Positions 1-12,370 of a DNA stretch of 64,000 nt are shown in pieces (position 1 is the first letter of the stretch; each line of letters opens with the position of its first letter). A program made the position numbers and the translations under genes. This DNA is from Anticarsia gemmatalis (lineage: Eukaryota > Arthropoda > Insecta > Lepidoptera > Erebidae). The stretch is from contig NC_134771.1 of the NCBI RefSeq assembly GCF_050436995.1, forward strand, positions 5,373,501 through 5,437,500, written 5' to 3'. A model generated the notes under the pieces. It had not been told where the DNA came from and did not search any database. It worked only from the letters and a program-made list of their open reading frames with translations.

Positions 1-1613
1 TTTAGTGACGTCTTAATCTGTTGAATAGACCCGATTAATTTGTAAATGGAAGTAGCTAATAAATATTCATCAGTTTCCTTGATGAGTATGTTTTTATATG
101 ATTAAGGTCGTTCGACTAAACCATATATTATTGTCAAGATATAATAATTGACCTTCAGAAAACTAATAAAGAATAGGTCAATTTTCTAAACTAATCATGT
201 TTTAACAAGTAAGTATAATATAATCGTATTTTAAAGTACCTAAATCTTGATTCTAAAATCAAACTACGCGGTAAAATGCGTTCAGTTTCACAGAATCTCG
301 TCGAGATAAATGTTACATTTAAAATTATTTTTCTCGAAACCAAGTTCTCGATGTTAAAAATAAGATTTCTCCGAAAGATTTACAAGCTAAGATGTCCATA
401 GATATGCAGAAAGCAATCAACTGAAACGTCGCGAAGGAGTGAAAACAGACACAGACAAATTATGGAGCGAAACATTTTTAAAGTACGAAACGGGCAAAAA
501 TATCGACTTTAAATGTCCATAAAAGCTATCGTGATGTAGTGTAAAACGTTTAATAACTTAATCGCATGCTTTTAAAGTATTTTCTCACGGATAAAATCCG
601 GTTTTACTTTTCAGAAAGTATTTTAGTTATGGCGGAAGGAAACGAGAAGAGTACTTTTTTACAACTCATGCGAGCAGGCTGAATGAATGAGTCCATTGTT
701 GTTAAGAAAGTTAATACTTTTTTTATAGTGTTGCAAACTTGAAGAATGGAACATGTCAAATAATTATTTTTTATTTGATGTAATTTGCTTTTTTTAATGT
801 CTTTTATTAGGTATGTTGAAAATAAATATAATAAATTAAGAATTTGAAACAATAGCGTAAAACACCACAATCACGACACAGAATAGGTAAAAAAGAAAAC
901 ACAGCACAGATACAAAATAAATATTTATTAATGAAAATATAATACGATACTAGAGCTAAAGAGCTTATCTTAAAAGTAATACTGCATTTAGTCTATGTTA
1001 ATAGCAAAAATAACATATACATATTTTAGAAATAGGGTAAGGCGCATGCTAATATTTTTTTACGTTACGTTTACCTTTATCTTATAAGGCCAGGAAATAA
1101 AAAAGACTAATAATTTAAAGGGTAATAATATCTAAAATTAAGGGATTCTCAATTAGTTATTACTTTTAAAATAAACTCTCGACAGACAGATACAATACAA
1201 CAATGAAATGAATTGGAATCACAATCACATGCCAAACATAACGTGGATTTAGAAAAAAACAACAACTTTGTTAATATTTTTGGTAATTTTCGTTTGAAAA
1301 GTCAACGTATGGATAATTTATACAGCAGTTTACTGAGCTTTTGTGCTAATATTGTCATGTTCAATTATCTTTCGCCGATGAAATTTTTTGACAGAGTATG
1401 TAAGCGAAGTTTCTGACAATTCTATTCGATGAACTGAGATATCCATAGTATTATAATATCGTTTTTTAGGCAAAAATAAACCCTGTTTCAATTAACAGAC
1501 ATTATTTTAACACTGATTGACGATTTTTAGTTTAAGAAAAACCTATAATTTTTCTCTAAATCCACAGCGACTACACATCAAAAAAGCATAACACATTTAC
1601 ATCACACAATTAC
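1..1613. other. AT-rich stretch left of the unknown-gene exon; probably its intron
   Basis: No convincing coding exon is seen on either strand. The exon to its right ends in a strong donor on the minus strand at 1613-1608 (CAG|GTAATT), so this stretch should be intron of that gene, whose later exons lie outside the window. Short open frames at 604-870 (minus) and 1213-1416 (plus) have AT-driven composition and no supporting splice or domain signals. No known repeat was recognised here. Confidence 0.5.
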
Positions 1614-2989
1614 CTGAGAAGTCTGTACTCGCGTCGACGTCCAGCGAGCAGCTGCCGATAGAGTCCACCGACTTATCCATCACTTTAACCGTCAGTTCCT
1701 TCGCCACCTTAACCAGATCTGACTCTTTCACCTCAATCTCATACGCTCCTATACTATCAAAGTCCTCAGCATGAGATTTCGGAGACACTGTCGAACTCGG
1801 CAACCGAATGTCCGTCTCATCAGTATTGATAGTCAATATCGAATCGGGTTTCAAATCTTCAGTTGACTTTTTATCTAGTATCAAAGTACTTTGGCTGGTA
1901 AAAGTACTGCGTATAGGTTCTATGTACTCAACTTCTTCGTCGAAATACAAATGGTTGTGACCACTTGGGCCTTGGATGTCGGTTGCGTCCTTTGGGACCG
2001 CGTCTATAACTGTCTGCTCCTTATGAATATTCTTATAATAATGGTTTTCTAATTTCTCCAGCTGCCTTCGCGTATCAGACTGCTTTTTGCGAACAGAGTC
2101 AATAATTACGGGTAGATTTAACAAGTCTGGAGTCCTTTCCTCCTTTTCTCTTCTAAATAATGGAGAATCATCACTTTCGAGCTCAAAACGCTTATATTTA
2201 GATGAGCAGTAATCGTCTATAGATGACGTATCTGACTTTTTCGAGTCAAAAAATGTGTCGAGAGAAAAAAATGATTTTCGTTTTTTCTTCGGCTGACTAG
2301 CTTTGTTAAAATTTGTCGCGATGAATGGATCACCGGATTTGTATTGCACGCAAATATTGCTGGTGTTGACTAATGATTTTGGTCTTTGTTCCTTCGGGAG
2401 GCTTAGAGGCACGCGATTTGTCTCAACTTTACGCGAATCTAAGCTCAGAGTCTTCCGAAACCTTTCATTGAGGTTCGCTAAAAGGAAATGTCTACGTTCA
2501 GTCGATTTCGGAGTGACGTTGTAACTCTGTTTGCTGCTCGAAGGCTGCGAGTGAGGAATGTGTTCTGTATATTTAAATTCGATGTCGTTTTCTGACGAGT
2601 CTTTTCGTTCTATCTCTTTCTGGCAGGGCTCTGGCCTTTGGAAAGAAAAGGAGCCACGATTCGAGCTGTGTTTTCTGTCGCAAATGCAGTTCCCTACGCA
2701 GTTCAATTTTGGACAAACTTCTTCAGGTTCAAGAGATACTTCGTGGTCATTGGGAATGTATCTGTCAGGCTTTGCTTTATGTACTAAGAGATCTTGTCTG
2801 ATTTTCTCCAGTCGTTCGTCTCCATGGAGCCCTCTTGTGTATTTAGACTTTGGTGGTCTAAAGAACCGAATAGACCCCGAAGTGTGAGGGTCTGTAGACC
2901 GTCTCCGGACAAAGGAAGGAGAGTCAGAGATTTTGTTCACGCCAAGTAGAAGGACAGGCGATTTCTTGTCCTCTTCATCCGGTAAATCA
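1614..2989 (-). CDS. Large internal coding exon of an unrecognised, mostly disordered protein
   Basis: This exon encodes 458 whole codons, with partial codons at both ends. On the minus strand it follows a good acceptor (tattttttccag|TGATTTACC at 2990) and ends at CAG|GTAATT after 1614. It is therefore internal, and the ATG at 3012 and the stop at 1597 that bound the open frame are not the real ends. The protein is rich in Ser, Lys, Asp and Glu. It has a basic Arg cluster near the start (VRRRSTDP), a small Cys cluster (CPKLNCVGNCICD), a basic patch (PKKKRKSFFSLDTFF) and an acidic C-terminal half. No enzyme or membrane domain is visible, and I do not recognise the family. The frame is entered with two bases of a codon already used and left with one. 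The first of these matches the donor phase of the exon at 25537-25598. Confidence 0.82.
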
Positions 2990-4854
2990 CTGGAAAAAAT
3001 ACAATTAATCATTTTAATGGTTGTAAAGTTGACATGTTGCTAAAAAGCCGTTTCATGACTAAGCGTTGGCTGGACGCCAAATAAATAATGATTTTTAACG
3101 AAAACCCTGTTGTTCTTGTTACCTAGTTTATTATTTTCAACGTGAGACGTCAGAAAATGACTTATATGATAAAAATAACAGGTAAGAATCATTTAGATAA
3201 AATTTTCTTTCATGATTATTGATAACTGAATCTGGCAAAAAAATTATTAAGAATCTTAATTAATTAACACCGATTAAGACGAATCTTAATTAGCTTATGT
3301 CATTTTAAATATCAGAATTTGATGAAATTACGGGAACACTTTGTAATTAAACTTAAAATACCAAAAAAATCTAGTTTAACTATTCAATCTAAAATAACCA
3401 ACAGGATTTTCGTAAAACAATTTGCAGTGAACATTTAAAATGTTAAAATAACTAACAAAGGACGATTGAAGCCAAGTTTCGTGTCATAATTTACGGCTTG
3501 TGTTAATGACGACGCTCAAAAGCTCATGTATTTAATGTCCATAGCTAATTGAGTTTGCTTTTAGTCTCCGCGTGCTGTTAAAGGCTATGTTAGTACAAAT
3601 ATGAAGTTGAGTAATTCAATTTTAGAAATATATTTTTAGGTTATTTACCCGTAAATATGGGTAAATTTAATTATTGGCAACATTATTTATTTAATTTTTT
3701 ACAAATGACTGACAAATGTCATAGTAAATCGAAACGTTAAAATTCATTTTAGATTTTTTTTTTTAATTTTTAATTGGGGCCTAGGCTTACGTTTTAATTT
3801 ATTCAACTTCATATTTCTAAACAGGCCACATCATAATGGAAGCTGAAAACAAAAATGGTTAGTTTAAAACAACACAAAAAGCATTATCAAGCACAATAAA
3901 ACACAACAATTACTTACGTGTCAAACCAAAGAAAAGTAGGGAAGAAAAAGTTGATAAATAGATAATGAAACAAATAAAATATTTATATCGTCCAATCCTT
4001 AAGGTAGGTATGTAGGTACCTACTAAAAAAACTATTTCTTTTCATCTCCAGGCATACAAATATATTCATCAAAGTTTAGGTAAAAAAAAATAACTGTCAC
4101 TTTTAACGTATGTAGTATCAAATGGCAAAGATTTTTGGCGCGCGCCGCGCAATTCATTGTTATTTTTTTTTTAAATCATAGAATTGTTTTCTTAACAAAA
4201 TATTATTATGTGTATGACAATGGAAAGCTACATCGTGCGGAAATTCAAATTAAGAAATTGTTGCTAATTAATTAATCCATGTTAAGAGTTTTCGGGTGGT
4301 TTAAATAACTTTGACACTAGGTTAACTACTAACCATACAACAAAATGAAAGAATACTGCTACAAATCTGCTTTTTGATTTCAAGAAAAATATATATAATG
4401 TTGGAAAAACATTGTACCTTGCTTTTATTTAGAATTTAATCAACGTTATCGTATATTAAGGTGAACGAACGTTTCTGTGTAAGGCACTGGCTGCCGCGCC
4501 CTACCTTACATGTACTATTAGAGCCATAATCACCCTTTATTGGGAAACGCACGCAATGCTTTTTATTTTTGTTATATTGCAACATTGTAGAAATATTTTT
4601 TCACAAAATTACTGTGTTAGGAAGAAACGCGACTTAGTCAGCAAGAAAAGATTTCGCGTGGTAATAAGTATCTCACGTTTCAAGCTAGATTTAAACCATC
4701 TATGTACTGTACATCAAAATATAGTTTGTAGTTTTTGCGTGAAAGAGAAAAATCTCGCCTTAACCACATATAGGCAGAGACCAAATAACGTCACTTGCTA
4801 CGATTCCTACAAACTTACGTACTACAAAACGTATGTACCTTTGGAGAACATAAC

Positions 4855-4990
4855 CTCAGCCCCCATTCGACCCCTATTAGAAGGAGCTTATATTGTAAAT
4901 GGTGAAAGTGGATGTATTTCCTACATCTATACCTGCACCTTTAGGTTTAACAGCCGTGATGATATAAATTATATGATTCTAAGTGAATTA
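4855..4990 (+). repeat. Fragment of tRNA-headed SINE family 2 (tail part)
   Basis: The stretch CCCCTATTAGAAGGAGC...GGTGAAAGTGGATGTATTTC recurs in degraded form at 33305-33425 and 58817-58935. It lies inside an open frame at 4556-5014 and explains part of it, so I do not annotate that frame as a gene. Confidence 0.5.
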
Positions 4991-5237
4991 TATCCTTTTT
5001 CAAGCAATTACTAACTTATCCGTAACAAAAGTTAAGATACTGAAACCGGTGGTCCGCGTTCTTCGCCTCTAGATAGCTTAATTAACGGAAGCTATAATAC
5101 GGTGTACAGCTGTATATAGGTAATGTAGTACATAAGAAGTCCGTTTGACCGTCACTGGTAATCTAGTTTTGCGTGCGATGGAGCAATTTGTGCTTAGAGA
5201 CGAGAACGGGACGGGCAGGGATGGGAGCTTGTGATAG

Positions 5238-5566
5238 TATCGATATCGATAAACATTTTGAAATAGTCGATCATTCTAATGAAGGTTAGACATTAATGTC
5301 AATTGTTGTAATATGTTTTACGCTTAAGATATTTGTCGTTAACGTTACGTAAGCCCTTCGTTGTGGGCGGTAATTTTGAATAATTGATGTTTAATTTTCG
5401 TCATTTGATACGAAAAACTAGATTCAGAAAAATTAAGTATTTTTGAAGCGAATAGTTTGCAAAATAAATTCTCATTGAAATAATAGTTAAAAATTAGTTA
5501 TTATTTCCACAAGCTACTTATCGCTAGCATAAAAGATTCTCTTCGATATAAATGCAACTATCGATA
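5238..5566. promoter_or_regulatory. Cluster of DRE-type TATCGATA sites
   Basis: Two overlapping copies of TATCGATA occur at 5238-5251 and a third at 5559-5566. TATCGATA is the DREF/BEAF-associated element of insect housekeeping promoters. No start codon, exon or initiator could be tied to it, so a promoter function is speculative. Confidence 0.25.
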
Positions 5567-5765
5567 CTAAAGTCCCATTACTAGTATCAAACGGCACGCT
5601 TCATCGGTACTGTTACAAACGTACCGTACTCTGCTTACACCCCATCCCTTTATACATGCTTGAAGTGCACTCATACTAGCACTTATTTATAAGTACGCGA
5701 TCGACTAATCGTGTACAGGTTCGAATCTAAGTAAATATATTTTTTTAAACACAAACTTTATTTTG

Positions 5766-5985
5766 CCCCCATAGCGTGGTCGGTAGTGTATTCTACTGCT
5801 GATTATGAAGCCTCGGCTTCGATTCCCGGATCGAGCAAAGTACTATTGAGTTTCGAATGTCTTGCAGAATATTTCTCAATAGTAGCCCGGAGTTTTGGTA
5901 GTGTGTCTGGTAAATGGCAACAACTCGCCCTCTATTACATGGGACTAATATTGTTAGTGGCGAAACGTGGACGCTGTAAACACCT
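5766..5985 (+). repeat. tRNA-headed SINE, family 2
   Basis: The head carries a box-A-like segment (TAGCGTGGTCGGTAGTG, near 5773) and a box-B-like segment (GGCTTCGATTCCCGG, near 5815). A tail ending in CTCGCCCTCTATTACATGGGAC follows. Related copies: 22195-22475, 40258-40475 (minus), and fragments at 4855, 28368, 33305 and 58817. It directly abuts a SINE of another family at 5993. Confidence 0.7.
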
Positions 5986-5992
5986 TTTGACT

Positions 5993-6196
5993 GCCTCCGT
6001 GGCGCAGTGGTTTAGGTTACCACGCCGCTACCGTTACGTCGGGAGGTCGTGGGTTCGATTGCCACACGGGACGATCCACAAATAATTGATTCGGGTCTGG
6101 TTGTGGTTGTACTTTGTGTAAGTAGTTTGTATGTCTGTAAAAGTCCCCGCGACACAAGAGCAAATCACAGTGCGAGAGTTGTCTTAAAAAAAACCT
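5993..6196 (+). repeat. tRNA-derived SINE, family 1
   Basis: The head reads GCCTCCGTGGCGCAGTGGTTT (box A region) with GGGTTCGATT (box B) at 6051-6060. The body includes AAAAGTCCCCGCGACACAAG and an A-rich end. Other copies are at 48726-48912, 58101-58320 and 61376-61566 (all minus) and 56481-56690 (plus). The head resembles a tRNA, but the body and copy number show a SINE rather than a tRNA gene. Confidence 0.8.
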
Positions 6197-6592
6197 TCTG
6201 GTATAACAGATAATAGTTTTTATAACTAAATAAATAAAATAACAGGAAACGAATCCACGACATCGCGCAGTCGAACAGCTTAGTACACAACGGATGTCGT
6301 TTTTATCTCATCCAGCCAATAGGGAAGTACTAAACGAATTGTTTCACGTGTCTTACGCAACCCACCGATTATTATCGATTCCTCATTGCCTACGATAAAT
6401 GATCGATTGTTTTAATCGAGCGTTAAATCGATTTTTACTTTCTAATTGTGTTATGAAAGTGGAACATGATTTTCGTGATTTCTGCGAATAAAAAATCAGT
6501 TATGAATCTTTTAAAAATGAATATTAATTTAATTAACGGTAAAATTTTCGATTTTGGTGAATTTTTTACACTTTTACTTAGACTAGCAGCCA

Positions 6593-6770
6593 CCCGCGAC
6601 TTTGTCTGCGTGGACTTTAGTTTTCCAAAAGTCCTGTCTTAGTGCACTCACTAAGGAATCTTCATACCAAATTTCAAGTTTCTACGCTCAGTAGTTTCGA
6701 CTGTGCGTTGTCCGTTGTCGTTGGATGACTGACTGATAGTCACTTAGTAATGGAAGAGTGTATATTGTAT
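6593..6770 (-). mobile_element. Helitron-like fragment
   Basis: It starts on the plus strand with CTAG-CAGCCACCCGCGACTTTG, the reverse complement of a Helitron 3' end. It contains CTACGCTCAGTAGTTTCGACTG and a small GACTGACTGAT run. The same block, with that run hugely expanded, forms the microsatellite at 47173-47407. Confidence 0.6.
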
Positions 6771-6861
6771 AATCACATTGATTGATAGCCGTTTAATATT
6801 TTCCGTGTAACGGAACGTTGGCTTATTTACAAGTCACATCAAAGCTGAAACGTTTGTTTGT

Positions 6862-7060
6862 TTGAACGCGCTTATATCAATAACTACTGGTTCGAATTGA
6901 AACAATATTTTTGAGTTGAAGAGTCACAAGGACTCTTCTCTTTATTTTCAAGGGCTTTACAACATCACGCTATGACTATTAAGGGTGAAGAAGCAATAAA
7001 AAAATAGTGAAAACGGGAAAATTAATAAAGTCCACTAGGACGAAATTGCGGTGCCTCTAG
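6862..7060 (+). mobile_element. Helitron-like fragment ending in CTAG
   Basis: It contains the family phrases GAACGCGCTTATATCAATAACTACTGG-type start, CATCACGCTATGAC and GACGAAATTGCGGTGCCT, and ends in CTAG at 7057-7060. The 5' end is degraded. Confidence 0.55.
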
Positions 7061-7321
7061 TAAGATATTAAAAGTCAGACAATAATGCGAGTGGAGCAGC
7101 GTTATTCAGCTAGTATTTGTTAGAAAATGATGTTTACACAACACTTTTTCTGCACACAGTTAAGTGTTCTCATTGTTCAAAACTTTCTCATAATAATGGT
7201 TTAATATGTTCTTGGAAAATACACAAAACATGCTCCCTTTTAAATGGTCCATTGTTTTAACAAAATTACATAAAAAATAATATTATAAAAAAATAAACTC
7301 AAGTAAGCTCCAATTAGTCTA

Positions 7322-7565
7322 GTCTTTCTTCCAACTATGTTGGAGTCGGCTTCCAGTCTCACCGGATGCAGCTGAATACTAGTGTTATACATGGAGCGAC
7401 TGTCTATCTGACCTGCACAACCCAGTTACCTGGGATATAAAACGATACCCTTCGTTAAGACTGGTTGTCAGACTTTCAAGCTTCTGATTACTGTTAACGA
7501 CTGTCAAAGATCTTTGAAAATGACAGTCGGGACCCACAATTTAACGTGCCTTCCGACACTGATAT
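7322..7565 (-). repeat. 5S-related SINE family B (copy)
   Basis: It contains GAGTCGGCTTCCAGTCTCACC and GATGCAGCTGAATACTAGTG, and ends in CGGGACCCACAATTTAACGTGCCTTCCGA. The fullest copy, at 59410-59735, shows the 5S-rRNA-like head; this copy lacks most of it. Confidence 0.7.
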
Positions 7566-7607
7566 TTATTCATATCTATTAACCCTATAACGTATTCTTT
7601 TATTCTA

Positions 7608-7868
7608 TTCGATCGTATGGTTAGTGGTCAACCTAGTGTCCAAGTTGTTCAAGCCAGAAAAGGCCTTGAACATGGCATAACGACTGTTATCTTAGTTGAC
7701 AACATCCGAGACTTTTGACATGCCCTCCGAAGCACGGAAAGGTTCAATTCTTATACCACTATTTGGTCACCCATCTATGGAATGACCGCGCCAACAGTTG
7801 CTTAACCCACAGATCGATCGATCGATTTATCGACCGAGGAGCTGGCTATGAGCGCCTCAATAATGTTA
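7608..7868 (-). repeat. 5S-rRNA-related SINE family A
   Basis: Read on the minus strand, it begins with the 5S-like block (TGTGGGTTAAGCAACTGTTG..GCGGTCATTCCATAGATGGGTGACC) and continues through CGGAGGGCATG to GGTTGACCACTAACCATACG. 5S rRNA genes carry TTAAGCAAC...GATGGGTGACC in their internal promoter. Other copies: 15768-15866, 56035-56282, 60550-60780. Confidence 0.72.
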
Positions 7869-8847
7869 CCGGCCTGGGAACAGAACCGTCTTCCCTATTA
7901 TAAGTACTTAAAAACCATAATTATTCATAGCCCTTTCTCTATAACTAAGTTAATGGTGGGTAATTACGCGGTACTCTCCTATATATTACATAAAACAATG
8001 TACTAGGGGTCAGTGAACTCGTTCGGTGTGATTCGTGACTCGAGATACGTCAGGTGAATGACTGACAGATAGGGCTGCCTAATAAGAAAATTATTCCACT
8101 GATATTATTAATGCGAAGAGTTTCTTTGTCCAGATTGAAAACGGCTTAACTACTCGAGATGGAATTTGGTACGGTAATAGTTAATATAGGCATTTTTAAC
8201 CAAGCTAGCTTGAATATTCTCTAATATTATAAAAAAATATCTGGTGAGGTCGCTTCTTTGAGCGTGCTAATCTCAGAAACTGCTGGTCCGAACTGATTTT
8301 TGGTCTTTAAGATTCCATTTATATAGGAAGACCATAGGTTATAGAACATCACGCTTTGACTGGCCGAAGTGCAGCAGCAATAAAAGATACTTAAGTCCAC
8401 GCGGACGAAGTCGCGGTCGGCCGGAAGGGTAAAATAAAAGAAATTTTAATATCGCCTTTCCATTCAAATGTCACCTATATCAATAATTGCGGATATTTTT
8501 ATAAAATCAAACGAAATATACTTAAATAAAAAGTGGGTAATTCAGTAATTGTAACTGGCAACCTTACAGCCAGTACAAATGTAGATATTCAGAGTTTTTG
8601 CTTTGCAAGCTATTATACAAGTTTTTACAAGTTATTACACAATAGACCGAGATTTAAGCCGGTGTAAATCTTAAGAATTTGTTATAAATGACGGAATCAA
8701 CGCTATTTAGAATAGATTTACTGGTTATTTATAGATTTTTAAATGACAGGTAGATTTTCAACGTTATTTTTAAAGTTTTATATACTACTAGCGGCCCGAT
8801 TTCGTCTGGGTATAGTACAATAATTTGAATTGGGGAATCGTGGGAAT

Positions 8848-8925
8848 AGGCCAGCGTGGTGAACTAAAGACCCAACCTCTTCCTCATTCCGGGAGGAGAC
8901 CTTGCCCAGCAGTGGGACATTATTA
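8848..8925 (+). repeat. Copy of the GGAGGAGACC...GTGGGAC short repeat
   Basis: It reads GGCCAGCGTGGTGAACT...GGGAGGAGACCTTGCCCAGCAGTGGGACATTA. This is one of about 15 copies in the window; see the entry at 31906 for the family and the other positions. Confidence 0.7.
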
Positions 8926-10437
8926 AGTTTTTACTTTAGATACAGTAGGCGACCAGACTTAATCCATATCTCAAAATATTTCGAATTAACAATATTTTTC
9001 ATAAAAAACTAAGTAACAAAAATCTATCCCTGTTTTAAATCGTTTACTATTCTTCGTTTTATCAGCACTATCTTACAGTTCTTTTCAAAACCGAGTATTA
9101 ATTAGAAGTCAATTGAGTTAATTGTTGTACAATTGGTAAGTGAATTAAATTACCGCGATGTAACAGTCTAGTGGTTAAGACGAGGGAACGATGATTTTGT
9201 ATGTTTTAACCGACTTTAAGGAAAGAAGGTTAACATTATTTTATATAAAGAATTTGTTAATTTTATTACAAAGCGAATGATTTATTACTGAATAGATCAA
9301 GATTAAGATTGTAATAAGTAACCGTAGGAAGTTGTATCTCCGCAAAATTTCATAAAAAATCGTTCAGCTTTTTAGCTAGGGAAATATAATAGACAGACTT
9401 TCGCATTTAAATACATACATATTTATTTATTTATTTATTCATTCACATACATACATGTTGTCATACAAGACCGATTACGAGTACTACGCACCTGACATTT
9501 TTGCACACACCAATATGAATAAAATTTCATTGCATTAAAATATGAGTCTGAATTTAGCTTGAACAATGTTAAAAATAACTGACTCCTTTATCAGAAAAAG
9601 TTTTGTCTTTTTAATTACTAGTAACACAACAGTTATGAATATGGCAACACTACTTTCATTTGGGCGCGGCAGTTAGTGGTATGGCGGTGAAAAACATTTG
9701 TTTTATTATTACTTGAAATCTTGGGAAACTTGAAAGAAAGCTGACTGAATGACTTGTTATAGTTTTTATGAAATTCTTTGAATGTTTTTTTATGACTTGA
9801 CTTCGTTCGGATATAGTACAATAATTTTATCCCGTTGATTTTATTCCTTTGGGCATTTTGATCCCATCGATCCCATACAAACCTTGTCTCGACAATAACA
9901 AACATATTAAAAATAATATATCCAATTTGGTTTGAAAGAAATAAAATGTTTTTTAAATCCCCAACCCGCACTTGGCCAGCGTGGTGGACTCAAGGCCTAA
10001 CCTCTCCCCTTCGTTCGGGAGGAGACCCTTGCCCTGCAGTGGGACAGTAATGGGTTATAAAAAAAAAGATTTTCATAAATGACGTATTTCTGTTGCCGCT
10101 ATAGCAAAATGTCTAATGTTAAAATAAATGTTAAGTCCCATACAACATTGATTGATTTTTTACCGTTTTTATAATGGTACGGAATCCTTCGTGAACATGT
10201 CCAACTCGCACTTGGCCGAGTTTTTCAGTGAATCAAACGGCAATGACAATGTATTTGTAAACATGTTTGTTTAAACAAACATTATGATTTGTTTGTTTGT
10301 ATATTGTTTAATATTTACAAGCATTCTTTGAAAGCAAGCTTTTATAGCCGGATACACACCAAACGGTTTAACGCACTTCGATTCGATCAGTATGAAATAT
10401 CGAATTCGTTGCGTAATTATAAAATTTTATACTAATA

Positions 10438-10631
10438 CTAGCTGACCCGGCAAACGTTGTTTTGCCATAAAAATTAAAAAAAAAACAGTGTCGCTTAGGG
10501 GCATGAAAAATAGATGTTGGCCGATTCTCAGTCCTACTCAATATGCTCACAAAATTTCATGAGAATCGGTGAAGCCGTTTCGGAGGAGTACGGTAACGAA
10601 AACTGTGACACGAGAATTTTATATATTAAGA
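10438..10631 (-). mobile_element. Complete short Helitron-like element (TC...CTAG)
   Basis: Read on the minus strand it starts TCTTAATATATAAAATTCTC and ends GCCGGGTCAGCTAG, with A before the TC and T after the CTAG. This is the Helitron signature: 5' TC, 3' CTRR, insertion between A and T, no target duplication. It is 194 bases long with no coding capacity. The same family runs off the window at 63878-64000. Confidence 0.78.
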
Positions 10632-11768
10632 TTGTAAAATTTTAATTTTATCGTGAAATTATGCATAACAATTATGAATAACATATTCGATTCAAGATAA
10701 AACTCTTATGTTAATAAGGAATAACACAGCACAAGAATTTTCAAAATCGCTTCAATAGTTTTTGAGATATAGGCTTGCAAAAGTTTTATCTGTTAAAATA
10801 ATGAAGTTCACTTTAAAATACGTTCTCACGTTATTTTTCATTGTTTAGCACAAATCCTTCAATTGAATATCGCGTGTTAGAGACTTTTGTTTCAGCAAGT
10901 TTCGTATTATACTTGTTAGGCTAAAATATTTAACAAATATGAAATAATAAGCTGGCGGTAATATTGTTGAATTTGAAACGTGTTTACGATGAGCTGTATT
11001 TTCGAAATATGAGACGTTTTTGTGATATGTGCTATAATTATTGTTATTGGTGTTTACATGGATAATTAATCAGTAATTGAGTGGTGAAATACCTAAATAC
11101 TGACATACAGTAAGACAGTAATGGGTTAGCAAATTTTCGAAATTTTTGGTGTTACGATTATCAGATAATCTTTGAATTCTGTTGTTTCTTTTAAAATAAT
11201 AAAAGTATGTTTCCTTTCAGCGACTTAAGGTATCTTCAGTATTTAATGCAGTTTCCTCCCATGGCACATCTTGTTTTTCCACTCTACATAAGCAAAGAAG
11301 ACATAATAATATATCATTGTACTTATTAAGGCGGACTTAATGGGGTATTTTCTGCCAGTCAACCTTGGGGTGATGTAAAAATTATTATAAAAGTGCTTAA
11401 AAGAGCAAGGAGAGTGAATTGAGAAAGTGTGTACAAATAAATAACAAAATAATTTGTCGCGTGCTATATCATCTTGTTTAAAGTATGACTTATTAACTAT
11501 TAAAGGTATGGAACATCTGCTCACAAATGTCATCTGCTTATTTCAAGTCGACAAATTAACATAACTGTCCCTAGGCATGTTCTAGTTAATGTTAATTGCA
11601 TTACATATTTCATTATGGCAGCCATATTGCAACTGCATATGGAACACTAGTTCACTCGGAAGAATTCTTCAATATGATTTTTATGTGCCCGCTAGCTTCC
11701 GACAACTTAGTATAGAGACTTAGTATGCACGATGTAGCTTTTTTTTAAATTAGATTTTTATAAGTATA

Positions 11769-12037
11769 CTAGCTGACCCGCGCAACTTCGCTTGCGTCAC
11801 CTAAGAGAATGGGTCAAAATTTTCCTCGTTTTTGTAACAATTTTCGTTGCTGCTCCGCTCCTAATGACCGTAGCGTGATGTTATATAGCCTTTCTCGATA
11901 AATGGGCTATCTAACACTGAAAGAATTTTTCAAATGGGTCCAGTAGTTCCTGAGATTAGCGCGTTCAAACAAACAAACAAACAAACAAACAATCAAACAA
12001 ACAAACAAACTCTTCAGCTTTATAATATTAGTATAGA
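11769..12037 (-). mobile_element. Complete Lep1-like Helitron element with a (CAAA)n tract
   Basis: Read on the minus strand it begins TCTATACTAATATTATAAAG and ends GCGCGGGTCAGCTAG. An internal AACA tetranucleotide tract lies at about 11968-12010, and GATGTTATATAGCC recurs in other copies. The 5' start is the one I associate with the lepidopteran Lep1 Helitron family. Confidence 0.8.
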
Positions 12038-12209
12038 TTTACAGAGTATTTTCAAACTTAACGAACACCTAGCTGTTTACTATTGCCATAATTAATAAGC
12101 GTGCTATAATAATAAAACATCATGAACAACAGTCTGCTTAACTATCAACCGTGCCACAGAGGCATTCGAAAAAAAGTCGATGTATCTTAATAATAATTAA
12201 AAATTATTG

Positions 12210-12370
12210 ATTCTGTGTATTTCCAAAATAGAGAAGCTTTATTCAAAAGTCAGCTACTTATGTAGCTGACTTTTGAATAAAGCTTCAGTCCAGTCCAAGC
12301 TCCAGTCATTGATGTTCTAAATTCTGAATATTTGTACCTCCGCCAGCCACGAACTTTGCATACAAAGCTC
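12210..12370. repeat. Interspersed repeat carrying a perfect 25-base hairpin
   Basis: The flanks (GTGTATTTCCAAAATA and CATACAAAGCTCTGG) recur at 45620-45745. Inside this copy, 12233-12257 and 12262-12286 are exact inverted repeats of 25 bases separated by TTAT. The other copy lacks the hairpin. Confidence 0.7.

Noticed and set aside
604..870. 88-codon minus-strand frame as a later exon of the unknown gene
   Set aside because: It has AT-rich composition and Leu/Ile/Lys/Phe bias, with no good acceptor in the required phase.
2303..2887. Two plus-strand frames opposite the large exon
   Set aside because: They are antisense shadows of the minus-strand coding exon at 1614-2989.
4556..5014. 152-codon plus-strand open frame
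   Set aside because: It overlaps a SINE family 2 fragment and other repeat phrases (TAGGCAGAGACC, also near 44280), has no domain or splice support, and its composition follows the background.
5993..6080. Possible tRNA gene (box A and box B present)
   Set aside because: The head is joined to a shared SINE body and occurs five times in the window. No complete cloverleaf with a proper acceptor stem is evident.
9633..9971. 112-codon minus-strand frame
   Set aside because: It has a low-complexity Lys/Asn/Phe composition and abuts a short repeat at 9958; no domain or splice signal.
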